Assembly (NCBI GenBank): GCA_035539175.1 | Contig: DATLIY010000011.1 | Location: 62,001 to 126,000, forward strand | DNA: 64,000 nt | DNA from: Acidisarcina sp. | GTDB lineage: Bacteria; Acidobacteriota; Terriglobia; Terriglobales; Acidobacteriaceae | Direction: 5' to 3' | Shown here: one piece after another, positions 7,422 through 15,725 of the stretch | Layout: every line of letters begins with the position of its first letter | Position numbering within the stretch: position 1 is the first letter of the stretch | The notes under the pieces: model-generated | What the model was told of the DNA's origin: nothing | Databases searched by the model: none | Seen by the model: only the letters and a program-made list of their open reading frames with translations | Translations under genes and position numbers: made by a program

Positions 7422-8408
7422 ATGAGCATAAACATTCCTGATCCGCCGCATCTTGCCAAAGCGCCGCTGGCCTATGAGAATCCCAACTTCCTGAATGGGC
7501 CGGATGGCCGCATCATCCGCATCCTGTCGGAGTACTCGGAACCGCTGGCGCGTTTTCGCCGCGAGCGCATCCAGGACACCGTGGTTTTCTTCGGGTCGGC
7601 ACGTTTTCGCGGAATGGATGAGGCGAATCACACGCTCGAAGTGCTGGAGAATACCGGGTCAGCACAGGCCGCGCCATCGGAGGAGCAGCCGGCGCGGCTT
7701 CCAGAACTGGAGCAGGGAACGGCAACCGAGCTGAGTTTACGCCGGGCCGAGGCTGCGGTAGAGATGGCCCGCTACTACGAAGATGCGCGCCGTCTCGCTT
7801 ACATGCTGACCAAGTGGTCGATGTCCTTGAACTATCGCCGCCGGCGCTTTGTGGTGACCTCCGGCGGCGGCCCCGGCATTATGGAAGCGGCCAATCGCGG
7901 GGCATACGAGGCAGGCGGAAAGACAATCGGGTTAAATATTCGTCTGCCATTTGAGCAGGAGCCGAATCCTTACATCACTCCATCGCTGAACTTCGAATTC
8001 CATTACTTCTTCATGCGTAAGTATTGGTTTGCCTACATGAGCAAGGCGCTGGTGGTCTTCCCCGGCGGCTTCGGCACGCTGGACGAGATGTTTGAGCTGC
8101 TGACGCTGTCGCAGACCAACAAGCTGGCCAAGAAGATGACGGTGGTGATCTACGGCTCGTCCTATTGGAACCAGGTGTTGAATCTGGATGTTCTGGTGGA
8201 CAAGGGCGCGATCTCGCCGAAGGATCGTGAACTCTTTCAGATGGTCGATACGCCGGAAGACGCATTCGCCATATTGAAAGAGGGCCTGACGCGGAATCAT
8301 CTGGAGCCGGAGGCGTTGCGCGCCCGGCAAAGCGCGGAGGAAGAGGTGCTCTCCGGCTGGACTGAAGAAGAATTTCTTGGTCCTGAGATTACTAAGACGA
8401 GCATGTAA
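7422..8408 (+). CDS. LOG-family (TIGR00730-like) Rossmann-fold protein
   Basis: This 328-residue protein has both LOG signatures: TSGGGPGIMEAANRGA at about 147-162 and PGGFGTLDE at 214-222. Characterised LOG proteins are cytokinin riboside 5'-monophosphate phosphoribohydrolases or related nucleotide hydrolases; the old label lysine decarboxylase is wrong for this fold. The protein is longer than a minimal LOG (about 190 residues). It has an N-terminal extension and a low-complexity, Glu/Ala/Gln-rich insertion (about 75-110) after the first strand VVFFGSARF, plus a C-terminal helical tail. The substrate is therefore open: a nucleotide monophosphate is most likely. It probably shares a transcript with the small membrane protein upstream. 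Confidence 0.85.
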   Translation: MSINIPDPPHLAKAPLAYENPNFLNGPDGRIIRILSEYSEPLARFRRERIQDTVVFFGSARFRGMDEANHTLEVLENTGSAQAAPSEEQPARLPELEQGTATELSLRRAEAAVEMARYYEDARRLAYMLTKWSMSLNYRRRRFVVTSGGGPGIMEAANRGAYEAGGKTIGLNIRLPFEQEPNPYITPSLNFEFHYFFMRKYWFAYMSKALVVFPGGFGTLDEMFELLTLSQTNKLAKKMTVVIYGSSYWNQVLNLDVLVDKGAISPKDRELFQMVDTPEDAFAILKEGLTRNHLEPEALRARQSAEEEVLSGWTEEEFLGPEITKTSM

Positions 8409-8601
8409 AGCGCACTGTGGATGAGTGCGTGTATGAAGAAGCGGTAAATATTTTGCATTGCTGAAGCGAACGATTTTGGTCTTCCCGGTATCTTTCTATG
8501 TTCGCGTCGGAATTGAAGTTCCTTTCTTGTGTCCGTAATCCGGTGTTCATGGCATCGCGTTGATACTGCCATCGGAATTGGGATGCAAGGAGGACACTTA
8601 G

Positions 8602-9765
8602 ATGCTCGAATCGAAGATTTCGTATCTTTGGGACGATAATCAGGCCGCGCGTGGTTTCGTCTCTGGTGTTTCTCTCCATAGCCATACCAACCAATCGAAG
8701 GAAACGCTGGATTTTCTCGCCAACCTCGGCAACCAGTACCCCTGGATTCGTCCCGTGCTGGCGCGCAGCGAGCGCTATTGCCGGGAAAAACAAAAGCTTC
8801 CTCTCGACTATGCGCGCAGCTATTGGACGCCTCCGTTGACCCCGCGCCTGGCATTTGAGCTGGAAGGACGTCAGATTCAAAACCTGAATCTTGCGCCGCT
8901 GGTTTCCATTACGGATCACGACACGATCAACGCGCCGATGCTGCTGCGCACGGTAGCCAGCGCGCGCCACATTCCGGTATCGGTGGAGTGGACGGCCCCG
9001 TTTGGCTCGGATCAGGCCTTCCATCTCGGGATTCACAACCTGCCCAGCGAGTCGGGGGCGGAGTGGATGAAGATCTTCGAGGAGTTCACCGCGAAGCCCA
9101 ACGATGACCGGCTGACGGAGTTGCTGGCGGAGCTGCATGCCCTGCCGAATGTGCTGGTGATCTTCAATCATCCCCTGTGGGATCTATACCTGATCGGCGA
9201 AGAGAAGCACGCCGTTCGCGTCGAAGAGTTCATGCGGCGGAATGGCGAGTTCATGCATGCGCTGGAGTTGAATGGGCTGCGGAACTGGGAAGAGAATCGC
9301 TCGGTAAAACGGATGGCGAAGCGGTGGAACAAGCTGCTCATCTCCGGCGGCGACCGGCACGGGGTTGAGCCCAATGCCAACATCAATCTTTCGCAGGCGA
9401 CCAGCTTTACCGAATTTGTGCACGAGGTGCGCTACGAGGGCCGGAGCCACGTGCTCTTTATGCCCCAATATGCCGAGCCCTGGAAGCACCGCATTCTGCA
9501 ATCGACACTGGACGCGATCCGTCACTACCCGGACTTTCCACAGGGTTCGCGGAGATGGGATGAACGTGTTTATCATCCGGACCGGAATGGAGTGATTCGG
9601 CCGCTGTGCGAGCTGTGGAACAACGACAAAGCTCCCTGGGCGATGCGCTATGCGCTGGAAGCGGTGAGGATGATGGGCAGCAAGCCGGTGAGCAGCAGTC
9701 TTCGTCTCGCCTGGGCGGAGTCACGGCAACTGCGCTTTGCGCTTGGCGAACAGGAAGCGTTCTAG
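8602..9765 (+). CDS. PHP-like metal-dependent phosphoesterase
   Basis: In this 387-residue protein the metal-binding motifs of the PHP fold appear in order: HSHTN (H26, H28), TDHD (104-107), FNHP (188-191) and GGDRHG (D251, H253). These fit a bi- or trinuclear metal centre acting on phosphoesters. Between the first two motifs lies an unusually long, basic insertion. The C-terminal third (from about 290) is not recognisable. A strong AAGGAGG precedes the ATG at 8602. A GT4 glycosyltransferase gene follows 113 nt later on the same strand, which hints at a role in glycolipid or sugar-phosphate metabolism; that is inference. No signal peptide is present, so it is probably cytoplasmic. Confidence 0.7.
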   Translation: MLESKISYLWDDNQAARGFVSGVSLHSHTNQSKETLDFLANLGNQYPWIRPVLARSERYCREKQKLPLDYARSYWTPPLTPRLAFELEGRQIQNLNLAPLVSITDHDTINAPMLLRTVASARHIPVSVEWTAPFGSDQAFHLGIHNLPSESGAEWMKIFEEFTAKPNDDRLTELLAELHALPNVLVIFNHPLWDLYLIGEEKHAVRVEEFMRRNGEFMHALELNGLRNWEENRSVKRMAKRWNKLLISGGDRHGVEPNANINLSQATSFTEFVHEVRYEGRSHVLFMPQYAEPWKHRILQSTLDAIRHYPDFPQGSRRWDERVYHPDRNGVIRPLCELWNNDKAPWAMRYALEAVRMMGSKPVSSSLRLAWAESRQLRFALGEQEAF

Positions 9766-9878
9766 AGAGAACCGGTGTGCGATCGTTTCGAGGCAGCGGG
9801 AGGCGAAGATCTGCGGACTGGCGGCGGAACCAGGGAAAGCGCCTGTACGGGGATGGCACGCACGGCTAAACTTTTGAT

Positions 9879-11072
9879 ATGGAAATCGATCAGCCGCGGG
9901 TGGCCTATTTCCCCGACTCCTTTCACGAGATCAACGGGGTAGCGCATACCAGCCGCCAGTTTGAAGCCTTTGCCAAACGCAGGGATCTTCCCTTCCTTTG
10001 CGTGCGTGCGGGGGACCGGGCGCAGCCCTTCTTTGAGGATGGTCAGGTTTCCACCCTGGAGCTGCCGCGGGGTTTTCTGTCCTTTGCCCTGGATAAGGAT
10101 CTTCGCTTCGATCCTGCATTCGTGCGCCACTTGCCGGACATCATTCGCACGCTTCGGGGCTTTCGTCCGGACATTCTGCACATCACCGGGCCGAGCGAGG
10201 TGGGCATGCTTGGGGCTGCGCTGGCGCATCATCTCGATGTGCCTCTGGTGGCCTCGTGGCACACCAATGTGCACGAATACGCGGCGCGGCGTTCGGGGTG
10301 GTTTCTGCGGCTGCTGCCGCAGGAAAGCGCTGAGAGAACCGCGAAGACCATCGAAGCGGTGACGCTGGCTGCTGCTGCTCGTTTCTACCGCCTGGCGCGG
10401 ATCCTCTTCGCGCCCAATCGCGAGCTCTGCGATCTGCTGGAAAAGGCCACACATCGGTCCTGCTACCTGATGCAGCGTGGCGTGGACACGAATCTGTTTT
10501 CTCCCCAGAGCCGCAGCCGGCAAGCAATCGATGAGGAGGTAGTGCTGGGCTATGTGGGCCGCCTTTCCGTGGAGAAGAACGTCGCCCTGCTGGCCACGTT
10601 GCGGGCAGATCTGCTGAAGCAGGGGCTGACGCGCTTCCGGTTCTTGATTGTGGGGCAGGGAGCGGAGGAGGGCTGGCTCCGCGAGAACCTGCCGAATGCC
10701 GAGTTTACCGGCGTATTGCGCGGCGCAGCGCTGGCGCAGGCTTACGCGAACATGGATCTCTTCGTATTTCCCTCCCACACCGACACGTTCGGAAACGTTG
10801 TGCTGGAGGCGCTGGCCTCGGGCGTTCCCGCAATTGTGACGCCGGATGGCGGCCCGCGCTACATCGTTCAGGATGGCAAGTCCGGGCTGATTGCCTCGGA
10901 CGAGGAGTTTTCCGCAGCAGTGGCCAGCGTCCTGTGCGATCCGGAGAAGTATGCGCAGATGCGTCGCGATGCGCGGACGCAGGCCTTGAGCGCATCCTGG
11001 GATGCGGTGTTTGAAGGTGTCTACGCGGCGTATGAGACGGTGCGCAAGCCGAAGGAAGTCGTGATGGCTTAG
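9879..11072 (+). CDS. GT4-family glycosyltransferase
   Basis: This 397-residue GT-B glycosyltransferase has an N-terminal acceptor domain starting with PRVAYFPDSFHEINGVA, as in GDP-mannose-dependent MgtA-type enzymes. Its C-terminal donor domain has VGRLSVEKN (226-234) and the nucleotide-sugar motif FPSHTDTFGNVVLEA (297-311), whose final Glu matches the EX7E region. The predicted reaction is retaining transfer of a hexose, possibly mannose, to a lipid or sugar acceptor at the inner face of the membrane. No signal or membrane segment is evident. It follows the PHP-like gene on the same strand and is convergent with the ABC-F gene. The acceptor and donor are not proven by sequence. Confidence 0.85.
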   Translation: MEIDQPRVAYFPDSFHEINGVAHTSRQFEAFAKRRDLPFLCVRAGDRAQPFFEDGQVSTLELPRGFLSFALDKDLRFDPAFVRHLPDIIRTLRGFRPDILHITGPSEVGMLGAALAHHLDVPLVASWHTNVHEYAARRSGWFLRLLPQESAERTAKTIEAVTLAAAARFYRLARILFAPNRELCDLLEKATHRSCYLMQRGVDTNLFSPQSRSRQAIDEEVVLGYVGRLSVEKNVALLATLRADLLKQGLTRFRFLIVGQGAEEGWLRENLPNAEFTGVLRGAALAQAYANMDLFVFPSHTDTFGNVVLEALASGVPAIVTPDGGPRYIVQDGKSGLIASDEEFSAAVASVLCDPEKYAQMRRDARTQALSASWDAVFEGVYAAYETVRKPKEVVMA

Positions 11073-11151
11073 CTGCGGCGCCGGACAATTGCGTAGGGCG
11101 CGTTCAGGCCGCGTTGGGCGTGCCGTAACTCACCCGTCGAGAGCGAGAGGA

Positions 11152-13101
11152 TTACGCCGTCGATTGCTCTTCCAGCACCACCATCAGCTCTTCCCACTCT
11201 GCGGTGAGTGCCTCGTTGCGTGCGCGCAGGTCTTCAAGCTCCCTGGTCAACCGCTGCGTCTCTTCCATGCTCACAAACACGCCCAGCGCCTGCTCGGTAT
11301 CGGCAATCGAAGCTTCCACGCGCGGAATCTCCTCTTCGATCCATGCGTATCGCTCCTGCATCTGCTTCAGCTTGATAGGGTTCAGGCGTTTGCTCTTTTC
11401 CTTCTCTGCAGTCTCAGGCTCGGCCACTGCGGCGGGGGCAGGCTTCGCATTGCCGCTCGCATGCGTGGAGGAAGGCAGTGCGCCCACCAGCGCAGCACCG
11501 CTCTCCTTGCGGTAGAGGTAGTCCTCATAGTTGCCGGGATACACGTGGACGTGACCGCCCTCCACCTCGAAGACCCGCGTCGCAAGACCATCAATGAAAT
11601 AGCGGTCGTGGGAGACGAAGATCACCGTCCCCGTAAAGCTGTTGACCGCCTCCAGCAGTACATCCTTGGCGCGAAGATCCAGGTGATTCGTCGGCTCATC
11701 CAGCAGCAGGAAGTTCGCCGGACTAACCAGGATTCGTGCCAGCGCATAGCGATTTCGCTCTCCGCCCGACAGGACGCCGAGCGGCTTGAACACATCGTCT
11801 CCGGAGAAGAGGAAGCATCCCAGCAGGCTTCGCAGTTCTGTCTCGGTGACCTTTGGAGCCGTCCGGCTGATGTCGTCCAGCATGCGCGCCTCAGGGTCCA
11901 GCACCTTGTACTGATCCTGCGCGAAATACTCCGCCAGCACGTTGTGCCCCAGCTTCAGCGTTCCCGCTGTCGGCGGCTCGACCCCTGTCAGCAGGCGGAT
12001 CAGCGTCGATTTGCCCGCGCCGTTCGCGCCTACCAGTGCGATGCGGTCGCCCCGGTCGATGGTGAAGTTGACGTCGTGCAATACCTGCTTGGCATCGTAG
12101 TTCTTCGACAGCGCTGAGACTTCCACCACAGTGCGCCCCGATGGCGGAGGCTGCGGAAAAGTGAAGTGGATCGCCTTCTCCTCCTCGGGAATCTCGATGC
12201 GCTCAATCTTCTCCAGTTCCTTGATGCGGCTCTGCACCTGCTTCGCCTTCGTGGCCTGCGCGCGGAAGCGGTTGATGAAGGCCTCAAGGTGCTCAATCTG
12301 GTCGCGCTGATTCTTGTATGCCGCCTCCAGCTTTGCCCGCCGCTCGGCCTTCTGCGTCAGGTACTTTTCGTAGTTGCCGGAGTAGGAGTGCAGCCCCTTA
12401 TTCCAGATCTCTACGATCTTGTTTACCGTCACATCCAGAAAGTAGCGGTCGTGCGAGATGAGGATGAAGCCGTTGGGATAGGTTCGCAGATATCCTTCGA
12501 GCCAGTTGCGCGATTCCAGGTCGAGATGGTTGGTGGGCTCATCCAGCAGCAGCAGATTCGGCCTCTGCAGCAGCAGCTTGGCCAGTGCGATGCGCATCTG
12601 CCATCCGCCGGAGAACTCCTCTGTCCGGCGTGCCCAGTCTTCCTTGCTGAAGCCCAGGCCCGTCAGCACTGAGCCTACCTGGGCATCCAGCGCGTAGCCG
12701 TCGTGCGCGCGGAAGCGCGACTCCAGCATGGAGAAGCGCTCGGCGGCGGCGTGATAGGCTGCGCTGTCGTGCTCCAGGTCCGCCAGAGAAACCGACAGAT
12801 CCTCCAGCTCCTGCTCGATGCCGCGCAGCTCATCAAATACCGACAGGCATTCTTCAAAGACGGTGCGTCCGGTGAGCGCCAGTCCATCCTGCGGCAGATA
12901 GCCGATGGTCATGCCGCGAGTCCGCTGCACGCTGCCGTAGTCCAGCGAATCGAGATCCGCCAGCACCTTCATGATTGTGGATTTGCCGGTACCGTTCGCG
13001 CCCACCAGCGCCGTCCGCTCATCCGGCGTAATCAGCCAGTTGGCGTTCTCAAACAGCAGCCGTGGGCCGAATCGTTTCCCCGCGCCAGAAAGCTGAAGCA
13101 T
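11152..13101 (-). CDS. ABC-F family ATPase
   Basis: This 649-residue protein has two ABC cassettes in one chain and no membrane domain. The first has Walker A GANGTGKST (34-42), signature FSGGWQ and LLLLDEPTNHLD; the second has GANGAGKST, LSGGERNR and LLLDEPTNHLD. The linker between them (KAERRAKLEAAYKNQRDQIE region) is the helical P-site tRNA interaction motif of ABC-F proteins. A C-terminal coiled coil follows an Ala/Pro/Lys-rich hinge. ABC-F factors bind the ribosomal E site and relieve stalling; some give antibiotic resistance. The architecture is closest to the YheS/Uup branch, so a general translation role is more likely than target protection. It lies 25 nt from the DUF2252 gene on the same strand. 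Confidence 0.93.
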   Translation of the reverse strand: MLQLSGAGKRFGPRLLFENANWLITPDERTALVGANGTGKSTIMKVLADLDSLDYGSVQRTRGMTIGYLPQDGLALTGRTVFEECLSVFDELRGIEQELEDLSVSLADLEHDSAAYHAAAERFSMLESRFRAHDGYALDAQVGSVLTGLGFSKEDWARRTEEFSGGWQMRIALAKLLLQRPNLLLLDEPTNHLDLESRNWLEGYLRTYPNGFILISHDRYFLDVTVNKIVEIWNKGLHSYSGNYEKYLTQKAERRAKLEAAYKNQRDQIEHLEAFINRFRAQATKAKQVQSRIKELEKIERIEIPEEEKAIHFTFPQPPPSGRTVVEVSALSKNYDAKQVLHDVNFTIDRGDRIALVGANGAGKSTLIRLLTGVEPPTAGTLKLGHNVLAEYFAQDQYKVLDPEARMLDDISRTAPKVTETELRSLLGCFLFSGDDVFKPLGVLSGGERNRYALARILVSPANFLLLDEPTNHLDLRAKDVLLEAVNSFTGTVIFVSHDRYFIDGLATRVFEVEGGHVHVYPGNYEDYLYRKESGAALVGALPSSTHASGNAKPAPAAVAEPETAEKEKSKRLNPIKLKQMQERYAWIEEEIPRVEASIADTEQALGVFVSMEETQRLTRELEDLRARNEALTAEWEELMVVLEEQSTA

Positions 13102-13126
13102 GCTTCTATTCTAGCTGGTGAGGGGG

Positions 13127-14491
13127 CTATTTCTCCGCTGTCGCCTTCGCCTTCGCAGTAGCCCGTGGCGCATGCTTCGACTTCAACAGCTCCTCCCGAT
13201 CGCGCTCCGTCTGGTCCGCGTATGCCTCGGCAAACTCCATGATGGCTTTCTCAAAGCTCCGGCCGTTTCCCAGGTAGCCTGACAGGACCTGTGGCTCCCC
13301 GGCGCGCGAGTGACCTCGTGCCAGCAACTCCCCGCAGATCTCTGCATACTCCACCAGCGCCTGGCCTTTCAAATCCTCCACGGCGATGGAGGCTTTATGG
13401 TCGTTCAACTGGCGTACCACGTAGTCGCGATCCGCCAGGGTGGTCCAGCCGAGAAAGATATCGGATTGAAACTGCATGGCTCGCTGCCCTTCCGCAACCC
13501 GGCGTCCCTGGTGCCGGGCAACCCCTGTCTCCTTCAGATAGGGCTCATACGCCGAGGGCAGCTCTTCCTTGATCTGCAGAAACAGGGGATCGCCGCTGCC
13601 GTTTCCTTCAAAATAAACGCAGTAGTCTCGCGTGCCGACGCTGCCCGTTCCCACCACCTTGAAAGCAACATCGCGCGGACGATATTGATGCACAAAGTGC
13701 CGCCGATCCGGCTGAAGGCTTTCTTCATAGAGCTTCAACGAGGCCAGTACGGCTCGTGCCTGAGAAGGCCTCACCCGCGTCAGCAGCGGCTTCTGTTCCT
13801 TGAAGATGCGGTGGGGCGATTCATTCCGCTTCGGCTTCGCTGGTTCCGTCAGCGTCTCCAGCGTGTGCAGAGCCGTGGAACGCTCCGCCTTCAGCAGTGC
13901 CTGCGACACCGGAGCGATGCGCTGCAGGCGGTGCACCTGGTAGCGGGCCAGATCGATTACCGGCATGTTGGCGAATCCCCGCACGGCTTTGCAGTAGGTG
14001 CGAATGAATGCGGAGACGGCATCGCTGCAATCATGGTTCTTGTTGCCGGCCTCTCGCCCGGCCAACACCAGGCTGGTCGCCAGCCGCTTGATGTCCCACT
14101 CAAAGGGGCCGCGGATCGTTTCGTCAAAATCGTTGATGTCGAAGACCAGCCGCCCGTCGGGCCCTGCGTAAGCTCCCAGGTTGCGTACATGCGCATCGCC
14201 GCAGAGCTGGGTCAGGATGCCGGTATCCGGCAGTTGCGCAAGATCGGCTGCCATGATCGGCACTGCACCGCGAAAGAATCCGAATGGCGAGGCAGCCATC
14301 CGCTCGTATTTCAGCGTCACCAGCGAAGGCACCCGCCCGCGCATCGACTGCTCCAGCAGGCTCAGCGCCGAGTGCTGGCGCTGCTTCGGATCCCAGCGTC
14401 CGTGGCTCTGCCGGGGAAGCTGCTTGCGGCGCGACTGACCATACTCGCGCCGCGTCTCAAAGCTATCCATGTCTGTCATGTGGCTGAACAT
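13127..14491 (-). CDS. DUF2252 family protein
   Basis: This 454-residue protein contains the DUF2252 motifs CGDAHVRNLGAY (97-108), DINDFDET (118-125) and EWDIKRLATS (131-140). They resemble the catalytic HGD/N and DxD elements of aminoglycoside-phosphotransferase-like kinases, so an unusual small-molecule or protein kinase is plausible but unproven. The N-terminus is basic (RRKQLPRQSHGRW) and the C-terminus is Lys/Ala-rich. Alternative starts at Met5 and Met8 exist; the first ATG is kept. It stands upstream of the ABC-F gene and downstream of the sugar kinase on the same strand, but the gaps leave operon structure uncertain. Confidence 0.85.
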   Translation of the reverse strand: MFSHMTDMDSFETRREYGQSRRKQLPRQSHGRWDPKQRQHSALSLLEQSMRGRVPSLVTLKYERMAASPFGFFRGAVPIMAADLAQLPDTGILTQLCGDAHVRNLGAYAGPDGRLVFDINDFDETIRGPFEWDIKRLATSLVLAGREAGNKNHDCSDAVSAFIRTYCKAVRGFANMPVIDLARYQVHRLQRIAPVSQALLKAERSTALHTLETLTEPAKPKRNESPHRIFKEQKPLLTRVRPSQARAVLASLKLYEESLQPDRRHFVHQYRPRDVAFKVVGTGSVGTRDYCVYFEGNGSGDPLFLQIKEELPSAYEPYLKETGVARHQGRRVAEGQRAMQFQSDIFLGWTTLADRDYVVRQLNDHKASIAVEDLKGQALVEYAEICGELLARGHSRAGEPQVLSGYLGNGRSFEKAIMEFAEAYADQTERDREELLKSKHAPRATAKAKATAEK

Positions 14492-14521
14492 ACACCGCGC
14501 CGCTTCCGGAGCGCAACGGCC

Positions 14522-15559
14522 CTAGCCTGCAGCCCGCGCGATCTGCGCCTCCAGCGCGGCAGCGGTTGCTTCGCTCAGCGGAGGCATGGCCCCGGGCTGC
14601 GAGGCTACCCATGCACCCCAGCGATTGCCCGCTTCATTCAGTACCGGCAAGGGCGCGCCTTCCAGGTAGTAACGCGTCAACGCCGCTGTAAACGCATCTC
14701 CGGCGCCTATGGTGTCCGCGACCGTCGTTGCTAAACCGGGATGCAGGTGCGTCGCCTCGCGCGTTCGAAGTATGCTGCCCCGGGCGCCACGCGTGATGCA
14801 GACCAACTGCAGCGGAAACTCGGAGAGCAGCAGAGTTGCCGCCGCGGTCAGGTAATCCGAGGCGAGCGAGCCGCCCGATGCATCGCCCACCAGGCCATCG
14901 CCGGAGTCGTCCCCATCGTTGCCTGCATTGTCCTCGAGATCCAGCAGTCGCAGCACCTCTGCCACTTCGCCGTCATTCATCTTCAGAATGGTGGCGAACT
15001 CCATGGATTCCTCCACCACCTCGGGCGAGTAAAACGGCTCGCGCAGATTTACATCGAAGACGCGCACGCACTCCGGCGAAGTTGCCGCCAGAAAATCCTG
15101 AATCGTCTGCTGCGAGTCCCGTCCCCGCTGCGCCAGCGTTCCAAAGCAGACCGCATCCGTGCGCGAGGCTATCTGCTGCCAGTCTGCCGAGAATTCCAGA
15201 AAGTCCCACGCCGCGGGCTGCTCGATTACGTAGCTGGGCTGGCCATTGGTCAGCGTGACGGAGACCGTTCCCGTGCGGTGGTGTTCGTCCACCTGCACGT
15301 GGCTCAGATCAATGGGAAAGCTCTTCAACGTGTCGATCGCATCCCGCCCGAGGGGATCGCGGCCGATGCGGCTCAACACGGCAGCGCGGTTGCCCAGCCG
15401 CGCGGACATCACCGCAAAATTCGCCGGGGCTCCCCCAAGCTGCCTGCCCTCCGGCAGCATGTCCCAGAGCAGTTCGCCCAGGCCAACGACGAGCTTTGTT
15501 CTGGTGCCGTGTTCGTCTATATCGCGTTCGTCTATATCGTGTTGGTCTATCCCGTCCAT
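14522..15559 (-). CDS. PfkB-family carbohydrate kinase (fructokinase-like)
   Basis: This 345-residue ribokinase-fold kinase has the N-terminal substrate motif LGGAPANFAVMSARLG (41-56) and the C-terminal DTIGAGDAF (282-290) with catalytic Asp288 in the anion hole. The GELLWDMLPEG opening is typical of bacterial fructokinase-like members. It would phosphorylate a sugar (fructose or similar) with ATP in the cytoplasm. Two oddities are seen: an acidic N-terminal leader encoded by a 15-bp tandem repeat (about 15519-15548, DIDERDIDEH), and an Asp/Gly-rich insertion (EDNAGNDGDDSGDG) in the middle. No alternative start codon lies closer to the conserved GELL, so the ATG at 15559 is kept. Substrate specificity is inferred. 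Confidence 0.88.
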   Translation of the reverse strand: MDGIDQHDIDERDIDEHGTRTKLVVGLGELLWDMLPEGRQLGGAPANFAVMSARLGNRAAVLSRIGRDPLGRDAIDTLKSFPIDLSHVQVDEHHRTGTVSVTLTNGQPSYVIEQPAAWDFLEFSADWQQIASRTDAVCFGTLAQRGRDSQQTIQDFLAATSPECVRVFDVNLREPFYSPEVVEESMEFATILKMNDGEVAEVLRLLDLEDNAGNDGDDSGDGLVGDASGGSLASDYLTAAATLLLSEFPLQLVCITRGARGSILRTREATHLHPGLATTVADTIGAGDAFTAALTRYYLEGAPLPVLNEAGNRWGAWVASQPGAMPPLSEATAAALEAQIARAAG

Positions 15560-15725
15560 GGTTCCCGCCGCTCGGCAATTCTATCTTGTGCAATCCTGCG
15601 CCGCGAAGGCGCGAGGCGTCTCGCTGTGTACCCTGGATGCCACATACGCGATCCAACAATACCAGTCCACAGATCATCTAAACCAGCAGCTTTCCCTGGA
15701 GGCACCTCGCAAACGGCCGCCGAAG

